DNA of 64,000 nt from Rathayibacter sp. VKM Ac-2804 (GTDB lineage Bacteria; Actinomycetota; Actinomycetes; Actinomycetales; Microbacteriaceae): positions 2,852,001 through 2,916,000 of the forward strand of contig NZ_CP047420.1 in the NCBI RefSeq assembly GCF_009866655.1, written 5' to 3'. The notes beneath the pieces are model-generated. The model made no database searches. It worked only from the letters and a program-made list of their open reading frames with translations, and had not been told where the DNA came from. Positions 57,035 through 64,000 of this stretch are shown in pieces. Position 1 is the first letter of the stretch; every line of letters starts with the position of its first letter. Position numbers and translations under genes: made by a program.

Positions 57035-57763
57035 TCAGGGGCCGCCGAAGCGCTCGGTGCGGATGCGGGCGGGGTCGTGGCCCTGGGCGACCAGGGCCGT
57101 CGCGACGGCCTCGACGAAGGCGGTGGGACCGCAGACGTAGACCGTCGGCTCCTCGGAGGCGGCAATCGTCGTCGCGGCGAGCAGGTCGGGGGTGAGCCGG
57201 CCCGCGGGCCGAGCGGCGCCGGGCGGGGCGACGCGGGTGTAGACGAGCTCGGTCTCGACGCCGCCGCGGTCGCGGGGCAGCTCGCCGAGCATCCGGAGGT
57301 CGTCGCGGTAGTAGGCGAAGACGCTCGAGCGGACCGAGTAGAGCAGGCGCATCGGGGCGCCGCTGCCGACGCGGCCGTGCTCGCGGGCCATCGTCATCAG
57401 CGGGACCAGCCCGCTGCCGCCCGCGATCAGCTGCACCGGCTCGGTCTGCTCGGGCTGCCAGACGAACCAGCCGCCGATCGGGCCGCGCACCTCGAGCCGG
57501 TCGCCGGCTTCCAGGCCCTCGACCAGGTACGGCGAGACCTCGCCGTCGTCGAGGCGCTCGACGGCCAGCTCGACGCGGTCGCCGTCGGAGGGCGCGCCGA
57601 TCGAGTAGGAGCGGCTCGCCTGGTAGCCGTCGGGCGCGGTGAGCCGAACGTCGAGGTGCTGCCCGGCGAGGTGCCCGGGCCAGCCCGGGACGCGGAGCGC
57701 GATCAGGCGCGAGGTCGGAGTGAGCGGCAGGACCGACTCGGTCACCGCCTCCGTCCAGATCAC
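57035..57763 (-). CDS. Ferredoxin-NADP reductase-type flavoprotein
   Basis: 242 residues from a GTG overlapping the upstream stop (GTGA). FAD-binding RSYSIGAP in YQASRSYSIGAPSDG, NAD-binding IAGGSGLVPLMTMAREH and VYVCGPTAFVEAV, ending ERFGG. No 2Fe-2S domain. It probably passes electrons from NAD(P)H to the molybdopterin enzyme encoded just upstream, an association seen in other actinobacteria. Confidence 0.88.
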   Translation of the reverse strand: MIWTEAVTESVLPLTPTSRLIALRVPGWPGHLAGQHLDVRLTAPDGYQASRSYSIGAPSDGDRVELAVERLDDGEVSPYLVEGLEAGDRLEVRGPIGGWFVWQPEQTEPVQLIAGGSGLVPLMTMAREHGRVGSGAPMRLLYSVRSSVFAYYRDDLRMLGELPRDRGGVETELVYTRVAPPGAARPAGRLTPDLLAATTIAASEEPTVYVCGPTAFVEAVATALVAQGHDPARIRTERFGGP

Positions 57764-58344
57764 CAGTAGCGCTCCTCCTTCCAGGGATCGCCGTGCATGT
57801 GATAGCCGTTCTGCTCCCAGAAGCCGGGCTCGTCGCCCGGCATGAGGCGGAGGCTGCGCACCCACTTCGCGCTCTTCCAGAGGTAGAGGTGCGGCACGAG
57901 CAGCCGCGCCGGGCCGCCGTGCTCGGCCGCGAGCGGCGCACCCTCGAACTCGGTCGCGATCCAGGCCTTGCCGCCGCGGATCTCCGAGAGCGGCAGGTTG
58001 GTCGTATAGCCGCCGTAGCTCTGCGCCATCACGAAGCCGGCGTCGCTCTCGATGCCCTCGAGCAGGAGGTCGACCGAGACACCGCGCCAGTTCGTGCCGA
58101 GCTTCGACCAGCGCGTGACGCAGTGGATGTCCGTGTGGATGTCCTCGCGGGGCAGCGCGGCGAACTCGTCGGCCGTCCAGCGGCGCACTCCCGCCGGGCC
58201 CGCGTCGATCGAGAAGGCCCATTCGTGGATGTTCGGGGTCGGCCCGATGGAGAGGACGGGGAAGCCCTTCTCCAGGTACTGCCCCGGCGGGACGTCCGGG
58301 TTCTGCTCGCGCTTCCCGAAGAAGCCCCGCGTGATGATGCCCAT
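57760..58344 (-). CDS. Molybdopterin-dependent oxidoreductase, sulfite-oxidase fold
   Basis: 194 residues. The molybdenum-ligand Cys is in DIHCVTRWSKLGTNWRGV; other conserved parts are QSYGGYTTNLPLSEIRGGKAW, ARLLVPHLYLWKSAKWVRSL and EQNGYHMHGDPW. No Tat signal, so it stays in the cytoplasm, unlike MsrP/YedY. No haem partner; the adjacent flavoprotein is the likely electron donor. The substrate is unknown. Confidence 0.88.
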   Translation of the reverse strand: MGIITRGFFGKREQNPDVPPGQYLEKGFPVLSIGPTPNIHEWAFSIDAGPAGVRRWTADEFAALPREDIHTDIHCVTRWSKLGTNWRGVSVDLLLEGIESDAGFVMAQSYGGYTTNLPLSEIRGGKAWIATEFEGAPLAAEHGGPARLLVPHLYLWKSAKWVRSLRLMPGDEPGFWEQNGYHMHGDPWKEERYW

Positions 58345-58486
58345 GTCCGCCTCGAGTCCTCGGGTGCGCCCCGGTCCGTGGATGCCGCTCGTCGCTCGCC
58401 AGGCTAGCGCGCGGGGCCCCGCTACCGCATCGGAGGGCGAGCGGCGAGCCCGCGACCGTGTCGGAGGTGGATGCGAGGATCGGGCC

Positions 58487-59557
58487 ATGAGCAGAACAGT
58501 CGTGCCGCCGTATCTCCTCGTCCGCATCGCCCGACTCGACGACCCGGCCTTCGCCCGGGCCGCGCGGGCGGCCAGCCGCTCGCTCGAGCAGGACGTTCCC
58601 TTCCGTCGCGTCCGGCCGGGAGAGCCCTCCCCCGGTCGCTCGACCGCCACCGCGTCGCCGGTCCCCCGCGCGGAGCGGGTCGCCGCCCTCCAGCGAACCA
58701 TCTCGGACGCGCAGTCGACCGAGACCCTGCCCGGCACCGTCGTGCGCACCGAGGGCGCTCCCGCCACCGGCGACGCCGCGGCGGACGAGGCCTACGACGG
58801 GCTCGGCGCGATGTCCGAGTTCCTCCAGCAGGCCTTCGGCCGCGACTCGATCGACGACGCCTGGCTGCCGCTGGACGCGACGGTGCACTTCGGCGAGGAC
58901 TACGACAACGCCTTCTGGGACGGCTCGCGGATGGTCTTCGGCGACGGCGACGGCCAGGTCTTCCGCCGCTTCACGGTCTCGCAGAGCGTGATCGGCCACG
59001 AGCTGGCGCACGGGATCACCGAGTACACCGCGAACCTCGTCTACCGCGGGCAGTCGGGCGCGCTCAACGAGTCGATCTCCGACGTCTTCGGCGCGATGCT
59101 CGAGCAGTTCGGCGCCGGGCAGAGCGCGGAGGACGCGAGCTGGCTCATCGGCGAGGGCCTCTTCACGGACGAGGTGCAGGGCACCGCGCTGCGCTCGATG
59201 ATCGCGCCGGGCACGGCCTACGACGACGACGTGCTCGGGAAGGACCCGCAGCCCGGCTCGATGGCCGACTACGTCGACACCGAGGACGACAACGGCGGGG
59301 TGCACATCAACTCCGGCATCCCCAACCGCGCGTTCGCGGTCGCGGCGATCGAGCTGGGCGGGCCCTCCTGGGAGCGCGCGGGGCCGGTCTGGTACGACGT
59401 GCTGACCGGCGGCGTGCTCACGGCGACGGCGGACTTCGAGGGCTTCGCGGCGCTGACCGTCGCCGCGGCGGCCGAGCGCTTCGGCGCGGGCTCCGAGGTC
59501 GAGGCGGCGGTCCGCACCGGCTGGACGACGGTGGGGGTCGAGCTGCCGGCGGCCTGA
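58487..59557 (+). CDS. Protealysin-like M4 metallopeptidase
   Basis: 356 residues, no signal peptide. The short propeptide has the PPL motif (VVPPYLLVRIA, residues 5-15) typical of protealysin-like precursors instead of the long FTP propeptide of secreted thermolysins. Zinc motif H171-E-L-A-H175 with E195 in NESISD gives the M4 spacing HExxH-19-E; the transition-state His is about residue 273 in VHINSGIPNRAF. All catalytic residues are intact. An emfourin-type inhibitor gene follows after 310 bases of repeats. Confidence 0.92.
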   Translation: MSRTVVPPYLLVRIARLDDPAFARAARAASRSLEQDVPFRRVRPGEPSPGRSTATASPVPRAERVAALQRTISDAQSTETLPGTVVRTEGAPATGDAAADEAYDGLGAMSEFLQQAFGRDSIDDAWLPLDATVHFGEDYDNAFWDGSRMVFGDGDGQVFRRFTVSQSVIGHELAHGITEYTANLVYRGQSGALNESISDVFGAMLEQFGAGQSAEDASWLIGEGLFTDEVQGTALRSMIAPGTAYDDDVLGKDPQPGSMADYVDTEDDNGGVHINSGIPNRAFAVAAIELGGPSWERAGPVWYDVLTGGVLTATADFEGFAALTVAAAAERFGAGSEVEAAVRTGWTTVGVELPAA

Positions 59558-59569
59558 GGACGGCGTCGG

Positions 59570-59823
59570 GTGGTCTCGATACGCCACTCCGGGGCTACTC
59601 GACCAGCATGCTGCGGTTGCTCCGCGAGCCCACTCGACAAGCATGATGCGGCTGCCCCACGAGGCCACTCGACCAGCAGGCTGCCCCTTCTCTTGCTGAT
59701 CGAGTAGGCCGCGCAGCGGGCGTATCGAGATCGCCCACCGTCTGCACCGTGGGTCTCGATGCACCCCTGCAGGAGTACTCGACCAGCACGGTCGGCCGCT
59801 CCCGCGGGGCTGCTCGATCAGCG
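59570..59823. repeat. Dense cluster of REP-like elements between the peptidase and its inhibitor gene
   Basis: At least five copies or partial copies: full plus copy (59570-59610), two degenerate half copies (59611-59644, 59645-59680), a full inverted copy (59694-59739), a plus copy with GCACCCCTGCAGG in its middle (59749-59790), and a half copy (59795-59823). They fill 59558-59867 almost completely; no gene is present there. Confidence 0.85.
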
Positions 59824-59867
59824 TGATCGAGGGCGGTCCTTCGGAGGGGGCGCGTACGATCGCGGCC

Positions 59868-60146
59868 ATGGATGTGATCGTGTCGCGCAGTGGCGGCTTC
59901 GCCGGGCTCCGCCGGGTCTGGCGGATCGATGTCGACGAGCAGCCGGACGAGCGCGCGTGGCACGACCTGCTCGGCTCGCTCGACTGGGACGACCGGCCGC
60001 GCGCCGCGACGCCGACCGCCGGGCGGCCGGACCGCTTCGTCTACGAGATCCGAGTGCAGACGCACACGGTGCGGCTCGGCGAGACGGAGCTCGACGGGGC
60101 CTGGCGAGAGCTCGTGGAGCGGGTGAAGCGCGCGCAGCCGCGCTGA
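59868..60146 (+). CDS. Emfourin-family protease inhibitor
   Basis: 92 residues: MDVIVSRSGGFAGLRRVWRI, then RFVYEIRVQTHTVRLGETEL, then WRELVERVKRAQPR. The SGGFAG turn and overall length match emfourin, the proteinaceous inhibitor encoded beside protealysin in Serratia. It should bind and silence the M4 peptidase encoded just upstream, probably in the cytoplasm. TACGAT (59855-59860) ends seven bases before the ATG, so the gene has its own leaderless promoter. Confidence 0.85.
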   Translation: MDVIVSRSGGFAGLRRVWRIDVDEQPDERAWHDLLGSLDWDDRPRAATPTAGRPDRFVYEIRVQTHTVRLGETELDGAWRELVERVKRAQPR

Positions 60147-60162
60147 GTCGCTCGGCCGTGCA

Positions 60163-60208
60163 ACGACGAAGGCGCAGCCCCGGTGATCGGGTGCTGCGCC
60201 TTCGTCGT
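60163..60208. terminator. Bidirectional terminator between inhibitor and FKBP genes
   Basis: Perfect 16-base arms ACGACGAAGGCGCAGC (60163-60178) and its complement (60193-60208) around a 14-base loop that itself pairs (CCCG/CGGG). The strongest hairpin in the window. Confidence 0.9.
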
Positions 60209-60210
60209 GC

Positions 60211-60283
60211 GGGTCTCGATACGCCCCTGCGGGGCTCCTCGACCGGCATGGTGGGGCTCTCCGGGGCTACTCCACCAGCATGG
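60211..60283. repeat. REP-like element, one full and one half copy
   Basis: Full copy 60211-60250 (GGGTCTCGATACGCCCC, ends GACCGGCATG), then a half copy 60252-60283 with TCCACCAGCATGG. Lies between the terminator and the FKBP stop. Confidence 0.8.
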
Positions 60284-60313
60284 TGGCTCGACGGCCGCGA
60301 AGCGGAGGACGGG

Positions 60314-60688
60314 CTACTTCGTGCCGAGGAGGTCGATCACGAAGATCAGGGTCTTGCCGGAGAGGGGGTGGCCTCCGCCGGCGGGGCCGTAGGCGAGGGC
60401 GGGCGGGCAGATCAGCTTGCGACGGCCGCCGACCTTCATGCCGGGGATGCCCTGCTGCCAGGCGCGGATGAGGTTGTTGAGGGGGAAGTTGATCGACTGG
60501 TTGCGGCTCCAGGAGGAGTCGAACTCCTCGCCGGTGTCGTACTCGACGCCGAGGTAGTGCACGTCGACTGTGGAGCCGGGCTGGGCCTCGGCGCCGTCGC
60601 CGATGACGAGGTCCTCGACGACGAGGGAATCGGGGGCCGGGCCGTCGGGGGCGTCGAGCTCGGGCTTGGTCAGGTTCTCGCTGCTCAT
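60314..60688 (-). CDS. FKBP-type peptidyl-prolyl isomerase
   Basis: 124 residues from MSSENLTK; single FKBP domain with VDVHYLGVEYDTGEEFDSSW, IRAWQQGIPGMKVGGRRKL, PPALAYGPAGGGHPLSGKTL and IFVIDLLG. Cytoplasmic. Assists folding at proline bonds. TAGGAT (60696-60701) lies seven bases before the ATG; an ATG three codons earlier overlaps that hexamer and is less likely. Confidence 0.93.
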   Translation of the reverse strand: MSSENLTKPELDAPDGPAPDSLVVEDLVIGDGAEAQPGSTVDVHYLGVEYDTGEEFDSSWSRNQSINFPLNNLIRAWQQGIPGMKVGGRRKLICPPALAYGPAGGGHPLSGKTLIFVIDLLGTK

Positions 60689-60746
60689 GCTCTCCATCCT
60701 AGGAGGGCCGCCCGGAGCACTCGATCAGGCCGATCCCCCGCCCGGC

Positions 60747-62984
60747 TCACTCGACCAGCGTGAGGCGCTGCGTCGGCCGGGTCATCGCGACGTAGAGCGA
60801 GGCCGCGCCGCGCTCCTCCGCCGCGATCAGCCGCGGCCGGGCGATCAGGACGGAGTCGAACTCGAGCCCCTTCGCGTCGGCCGTCGAGAGCACGGCGACC
60901 GGGCGGTCGAGACCGCGGGAGCCGCGCCCGACCTCGCGGCCGAGCTCCTGCTCCAGCCGCGCGGTGATCGCGTCGAGCTCGTCGTCCGGGGCGATCACGG
61001 CGAGGGTGCCGTCCCCGATGGCCCGGTCCTCCAGGACGACGGCGAGCACCCGGTCGGCGAGCACGGCGTCGCCGCGGTCGCGCACGGTGCGGACCGGCCA
61101 CTCCGTGGAGCGCACCGCCTCGCCGGGGGTGATCTCGAGTCCGTTGTCGCGCGCCGTGCGCTCGGCGTAGGCGACGATCTGCGCAGGCGTGCGGTAGTTG
61201 ACGGTCAGCTCCTCGAGGCGCCACGGCGCGGCCTCGCCGTCGCGGCCCTGGCGGCCGAAGGTGTCCCGGAGGGCGGCGTCCCAGCTGGAGGCGGCCGAGG
61301 CTCCGGACGCCTGGGCGACGTCGCCGACGATGGTGAAGGAGCGCATCGGGCAGCGCCGCAGCAGCACCCGCCACTGCATCGGCGAGAGCTCCTGCGCCTC
61401 GTCGACCACGACGTGGCCGTAGGTCCAGGAGCGGTCGGCCGCCGCGCGCTCGGCGGTGGTGCCGACACTGGTGCGCTCGGCGAATCCCGCCGCGAGGTCC
61501 TTGGCGTTGACGAGCCCGTCGACGCCCATGTTGCGGATCGCGGCCTCGGCGTTCTCGACGTCGCGGCGGCGCTGCTCCTTCTCGGCCTTCTTCTGCGCGT
61601 CGGCGTGGTCGTCGTAGGCGCCGAGGAGCTCGGCCGCCTCGTCGAGCAGCGGCACGTCCGAGACGGTGAAGGCGGCGTCGCGGTCGCGGCGGAGCAGGGC
61701 GCGCTGCTCCGGGGTCCAGCGGGGGGTGAGCGAGGCGAACCAGTTCGGCCGGGCGTAGAGGTCCTGCAGCAGCTTCTCCGGGGTGAGCGGGATCCACGCG
61801 GTGTTGAGCGCGACGCGGACGTCGTAGGCGGTCCGGACGTCCTCGCGCAGGACCGCCTCGTCGGCCTCGTCGACCGTGTTGCCGTGGCTGCGCAGCTGGT
61901 CGGCCAGCTGCCTCGTGAGCTGGGTGATCATCGCCTTCACGAAGGTGACGCGGGCCTCGTTGTGCGGCTTGCGGGAGTCGCGGGCGCGGGTGATCGCCCG
62001 CTCCACCTCGTGCGGCTCGAGCCGCAGCTTCTCGCCGTTGACGTCGAGGACCAGCGTCTCGGCCGGCACGGCCTGGCGCGAGCGGACGGCGCGCTTGAGC
62101 AGCTCGGCCATCCGCGCGGAGCCCTTGACCCGGGCGACCGCGGGGCGGTCCTCCTCGATCAGGTCGAGGCCCGGGTAGAGCTGGCCGAGGGTGGAGAGCA
62201 CGACGCCGGTCTCGCCGAGCGAGGGCAGCACCGCCTCGATGTACCGCAGGAACGAGCGCGACGGCCCGACGACGAGGACACCCGAGGACGCGATGCGGTC
62301 GCGGTGCGAGTAGAGGAGGTAGGCGGCGCGGTGCAGCGCCACCGCGGTCTTGCCGGTGCCGGGGCCGCCCTGCACGACGAGCACGCCGCGCAGCTCGGAG
62401 CGGATGATGCGGTCCTGCTCGCCTTGGATGGTCGCCACGATGTCGTGCATCCGCCCGGTGCGCTGCGCGCCGAGGGCCGCCATCAGGGCGCCCTCGCCCT
62501 GGAGCGCCGTGCCCTCGCGCAGCAGCTCCTCGTCGAAGACCTCGTCCTCGAAGCGGATCACCTCGCGGCCGCGGAGGGTGAGGTGCCGGCGGGCGCGGGT
62601 GCCCATCGGGCGGGCGGCGGTGGCCTGGTAGAAGGCGGCCGACTGGGGGGCGCGCCAGTCGAGCAGCAGGGTGTCCTGCTCGTCGTCGCGGAGCCCGATG
62701 CGGCCGATGTAGCGGTGCTCCGTCTCGGCGTCGGCGAGGGTGAGCCGGCCGAAGGCGAGGCGGTCGTCGGCACCGGAGAGCGAGCGGATGCGGTCCTCGT
62801 AGAGGCGCGCGAACGCGTCGCGCTCGGACCGGCTCTGGTGGTTGCCGCCGACGCTCTCGATCCGGACGGAGTCGAGCGCCTCCCTGGACTGCGCGATCAG
62901 CTCGTCGAGGCGGGCGTAGAGCCCCGCCACGTACGCGCGCTCGCGCGAGAGCTCGGACTCGAGGATCGTGTCGCTGTCCGTCAT
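60747..62984 (-). CDS. helD: HelD-type UvrD/Rep-superfamily helicase
   Basis: 745 residues. An N-terminal coiled-coil region (1-110), Walker A VVQGGPGTGKTAVALHRAAY near 203-211, motif II HVVVDEAQELS, motif III region FTIVGDVAQ, and motif VI VAMTRPTQRLTLVE at the end, with a helical insert between the two halves. In Bacillus and Mycobacterium HelD binds RNA polymerase and helps release it from DNA. Family assignment is firm; the RNA polymerase role is inferred. GGAAGGG precedes the ATG. Confidence 0.9.
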   Translation of the reverse strand: MTDSDTILESELSRERAYVAGLYARLDELIAQSREALDSVRIESVGGNHQSRSERDAFARLYEDRIRSLSGADDRLAFGRLTLADAETEHRYIGRIGLRDDEQDTLLLDWRAPQSAAFYQATAARPMGTRARRHLTLRGREVIRFEDEVFDEELLREGTALQGEGALMAALGAQRTGRMHDIVATIQGEQDRIIRSELRGVLVVQGGPGTGKTAVALHRAAYLLYSHRDRIASSGVLVVGPSRSFLRYIEAVLPSLGETGVVLSTLGQLYPGLDLIEEDRPAVARVKGSARMAELLKRAVRSRQAVPAETLVLDVNGEKLRLEPHEVERAITRARDSRKPHNEARVTFVKAMITQLTRQLADQLRSHGNTVDEADEAVLREDVRTAYDVRVALNTAWIPLTPEKLLQDLYARPNWFASLTPRWTPEQRALLRRDRDAAFTVSDVPLLDEAAELLGAYDDHADAQKKAEKEQRRRDVENAEAAIRNMGVDGLVNAKDLAAGFAERTSVGTTAERAAADRSWTYGHVVVDEAQELSPMQWRVLLRRCPMRSFTIVGDVAQASGASAASSWDAALRDTFGRQGRDGEAAPWRLEELTVNYRTPAQIVAYAERTARDNGLEITPGEAVRSTEWPVRTVRDRGDAVLADRVLAVVLEDRAIGDGTLAVIAPDDELDAITARLEQELGREVGRGSRGLDRPVAVLSTADAKGLEFDSVLIARPRLIAAEERGAASLYVAMTRPTQRLTLVE

Positions 62985-63383
62985 CGTGCGCCCTTCCCTG
63001 CCGGTTCCGCGGTCTCGGGCGGGAGGCGGATGCGCTCCGGGGACCGTCGAAAACAGGCGGTCCAGTCTAACGACCGCGCGGGCGCCGACCGGCGCGACGG
63101 GGCTTCTCGCGACTCGCCGTGGGCGAACGGCGCCGCCCTCTTGCGGACGGCCGCCGAGAGGCGCATGCTGTCGGTCAAGAAGAGCTCGACGCCCCGTCAG
63201 AGCAGCCGGCCCTGCCGCTGCCGCAGGGCGTCGAGGTCTTTAACGGGCAGGTTCGCGCGGCCCCGTCCCCGCTCCTCCTGAGAAGCTTCTCAGTGATCCG
63301 TGCGAGCTGCTGCGATGATGAGTGCGGGAACCTCAGGGCTCTCGACCGCCTGCCCGCGCACGGCCACGCCCTCGGGAGCCCGC
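62985..63383. promoter_or_regulatory. Divergent region between helD and the sensor-kinase gene, with a 16-bp palindrome
   Basis: 399 bases without a credible gene. A perfect palindrome, CTGAGAAGCTTCTCAG (63278-63293), lies 90 bases before the kinase start and is a candidate operator. No rifampicin-associated element was recognised near helD. Confidence 0.5.
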
Positions 63384-64000
63384 ATGACTCCGACACCCGC
63401 GCCCGCCCCGGTGCGCCGCCTGCGCTCCGTCCGGGTGCGGATCCTCGCGGCGATCCTGGTCGTCACCGCGCTCGGCCTGCTGGTCTCGGGGGGCGCGTCG
63501 TTCCTGCTGCAGCGCGACCGGATCCTCGCCTCGATCGACGAGGAGCTGCGCCAGCAGGTCGAGAGCGTGCGCACGATCGTGGAGTCGCCCGCCGAGGCGA
63601 CTCGGATCGAGCCGGACGAGTCGCCGCTCACCGCGGCTCCCACGGACGGCTCCGGGTTCACCGACATCGACGCCCTGCTGCGGACCGTCCTCGGGCAGGT
63701 GCTGCCGCGGCTGGACGGGAGCACCGTGGGCCTGGTCGACGGAATCGCCCGCTGGGAGCCGCAGCCCTACGCCCTCAGCTTCCTGCTCGACGACGACCCC
63801 GACTTCCTCGCCCGCGTGTCGGGAGAGACGGCGGCGGGAGCGACGGTGCTCGGCTGGGGCGAGACGGAGGACGGGACGCTCCGCTACGCCGCCGTGCCCC
63901 TGCGCGTCGAGGGCTCGGACGCGGCCGGGGTTTACGTGACGGCGGTCGACACCGATGCTCGGCTCTCCGACCTCGCGGACGTGTCGCGGAGCTACGCCGT
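63384..64000 (+). CDS. Sensor histidine kinase, N-terminal part (cut by window edge)
   Basis: 205 codons are inside the window. Basic N-terminus (VRRLRSVRVRI), a membrane helix at about 20-42 (LAAILVVTALGLLVSGGASFLL), then an outside domain starting QRDRILASIDEELRQQVESV and containing YAAVPLRVEGSDAAGVYVTAVD. This layout is that of a two-component sensor before its second membrane helix, HAMP and kinase domains, which would lie beyond 64000. No response regulator lies upstream, so it would be downstream if present. The class call depends on the unseen part. Confidence 0.7.
   Translation, partial: MTPTPAPAPVRRLRSVRVRILAAILVVTALGLLVSGGASFLLQRDRILASIDEELRQQVESVRTIVESPAEATRIEPDESPLTAAPTDGSGFTDIDALLRTVLGQVLPRLDGSTVGLVDGIARWEPQPYALSFLLDDDPDFLARVSGETAAGATVLGWGETEDGTLRYAAVPLRVEGSDAAGVYVTAVDTDARLSDLADVSRSYA

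Noticed and set aside
60747..60765. CTCGACCAGCGTGAG at the 3-prime end of helD resembling a REP half copy
   Set aside because: It encodes the conserved LTLVE end of the helicase, so the similarity is most likely chance.
62985..63277. Rifampicin-associated element upstream of helD
   Set aside because: No convincing inverted repeat of that type found next to helD.

Overview
The window is high-GC (about 70 percent by eye) chromosomal DNA with dense, short-spaced genes and standard bacterial code. Protein sequences and gene order (infC-rpmI-rplT, recA-recX-miaB-miaA-dapF-hflX, lexA with a divergent LysM gene, PriA-type hisA, ClgR, thyX-dapA-rnj-ftsK-pgsA) point to an actinobacterium of the family Microbacteriaceae. 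A plant-associated genus such as Rathayibacter or a relative is likely, but the genus is an inference. It is core chromosome with a few accessory genes; no prophage, insertion sequence, CRISPR array, tRNA or rRNA gene was found. Layout: the left edge holds the 5-prime end of pheS, a repeat-rich gap, a GluABCD-type amino-acid ABC transporter, an rRNA/tRNA methyltransferase and the rplT-rpmI-infC operon (1-6456). A histidine cluster hisC-hisB-hisH-hisA ends in an SseB-type gene (7243-11271). The lexA region has a divergent LysM gene (11306-12725), followed by metF-metE and hflX (12811-18000). Then comes the run dapF, miaA, miaB, recX, recA, a DUF3046 gene, clgR, pncC, pgsA, ftsK, a GNAT gene, rnj, dapA and thyX (18717-33622), nearly all on the minus strand. 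A thioredoxin/DUF4395 pair and a TIGR01777 gene lead into dapB, a phosphatase and an M16 peptidase. An accessory block (two aldo/keto reductase-fold genes and a GH13 glucosidase) separates these from pnp. Between pnp and rpsO lie a small-membrane-protein pair, an MFS exporter with a LysR regulator, and an ECF sigma / anti-sigma / class F sortase / DUF4397 cell-surface locus. The right end has a second MFS exporter, a PNPOx-like protein, a molybdopterin oxidoreductase with a flavin reductase, an M4 metallopeptidase with its emfourin-type inhibitor, an FKBP isomerase, a HelD-type helicase and the start of a sensor kinase. How the parts work together: recA, lexA and the LysM gene look DNA-damage controlled. 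There are LexA-like boxes at lexA and recA. The recA promoter also matches the mycobacterial LexA-independent (PafBC/RecA-NDp) pattern, and an identical 18-mer lies upstream of both lexA and recA. dapA, dapB and dapF supply diaminopimelate and lysine; metF and metE supply methionine. Three sequence-level signatures recur. First, many genes have a TANNNT -10 hexamer 6-8 bases before the start codon, implying leaderless mRNAs. Second, several GC-rich terminators share a CTTCGTCGTT-type tail. Third, a family of REP-like palindromes sits only between genes.
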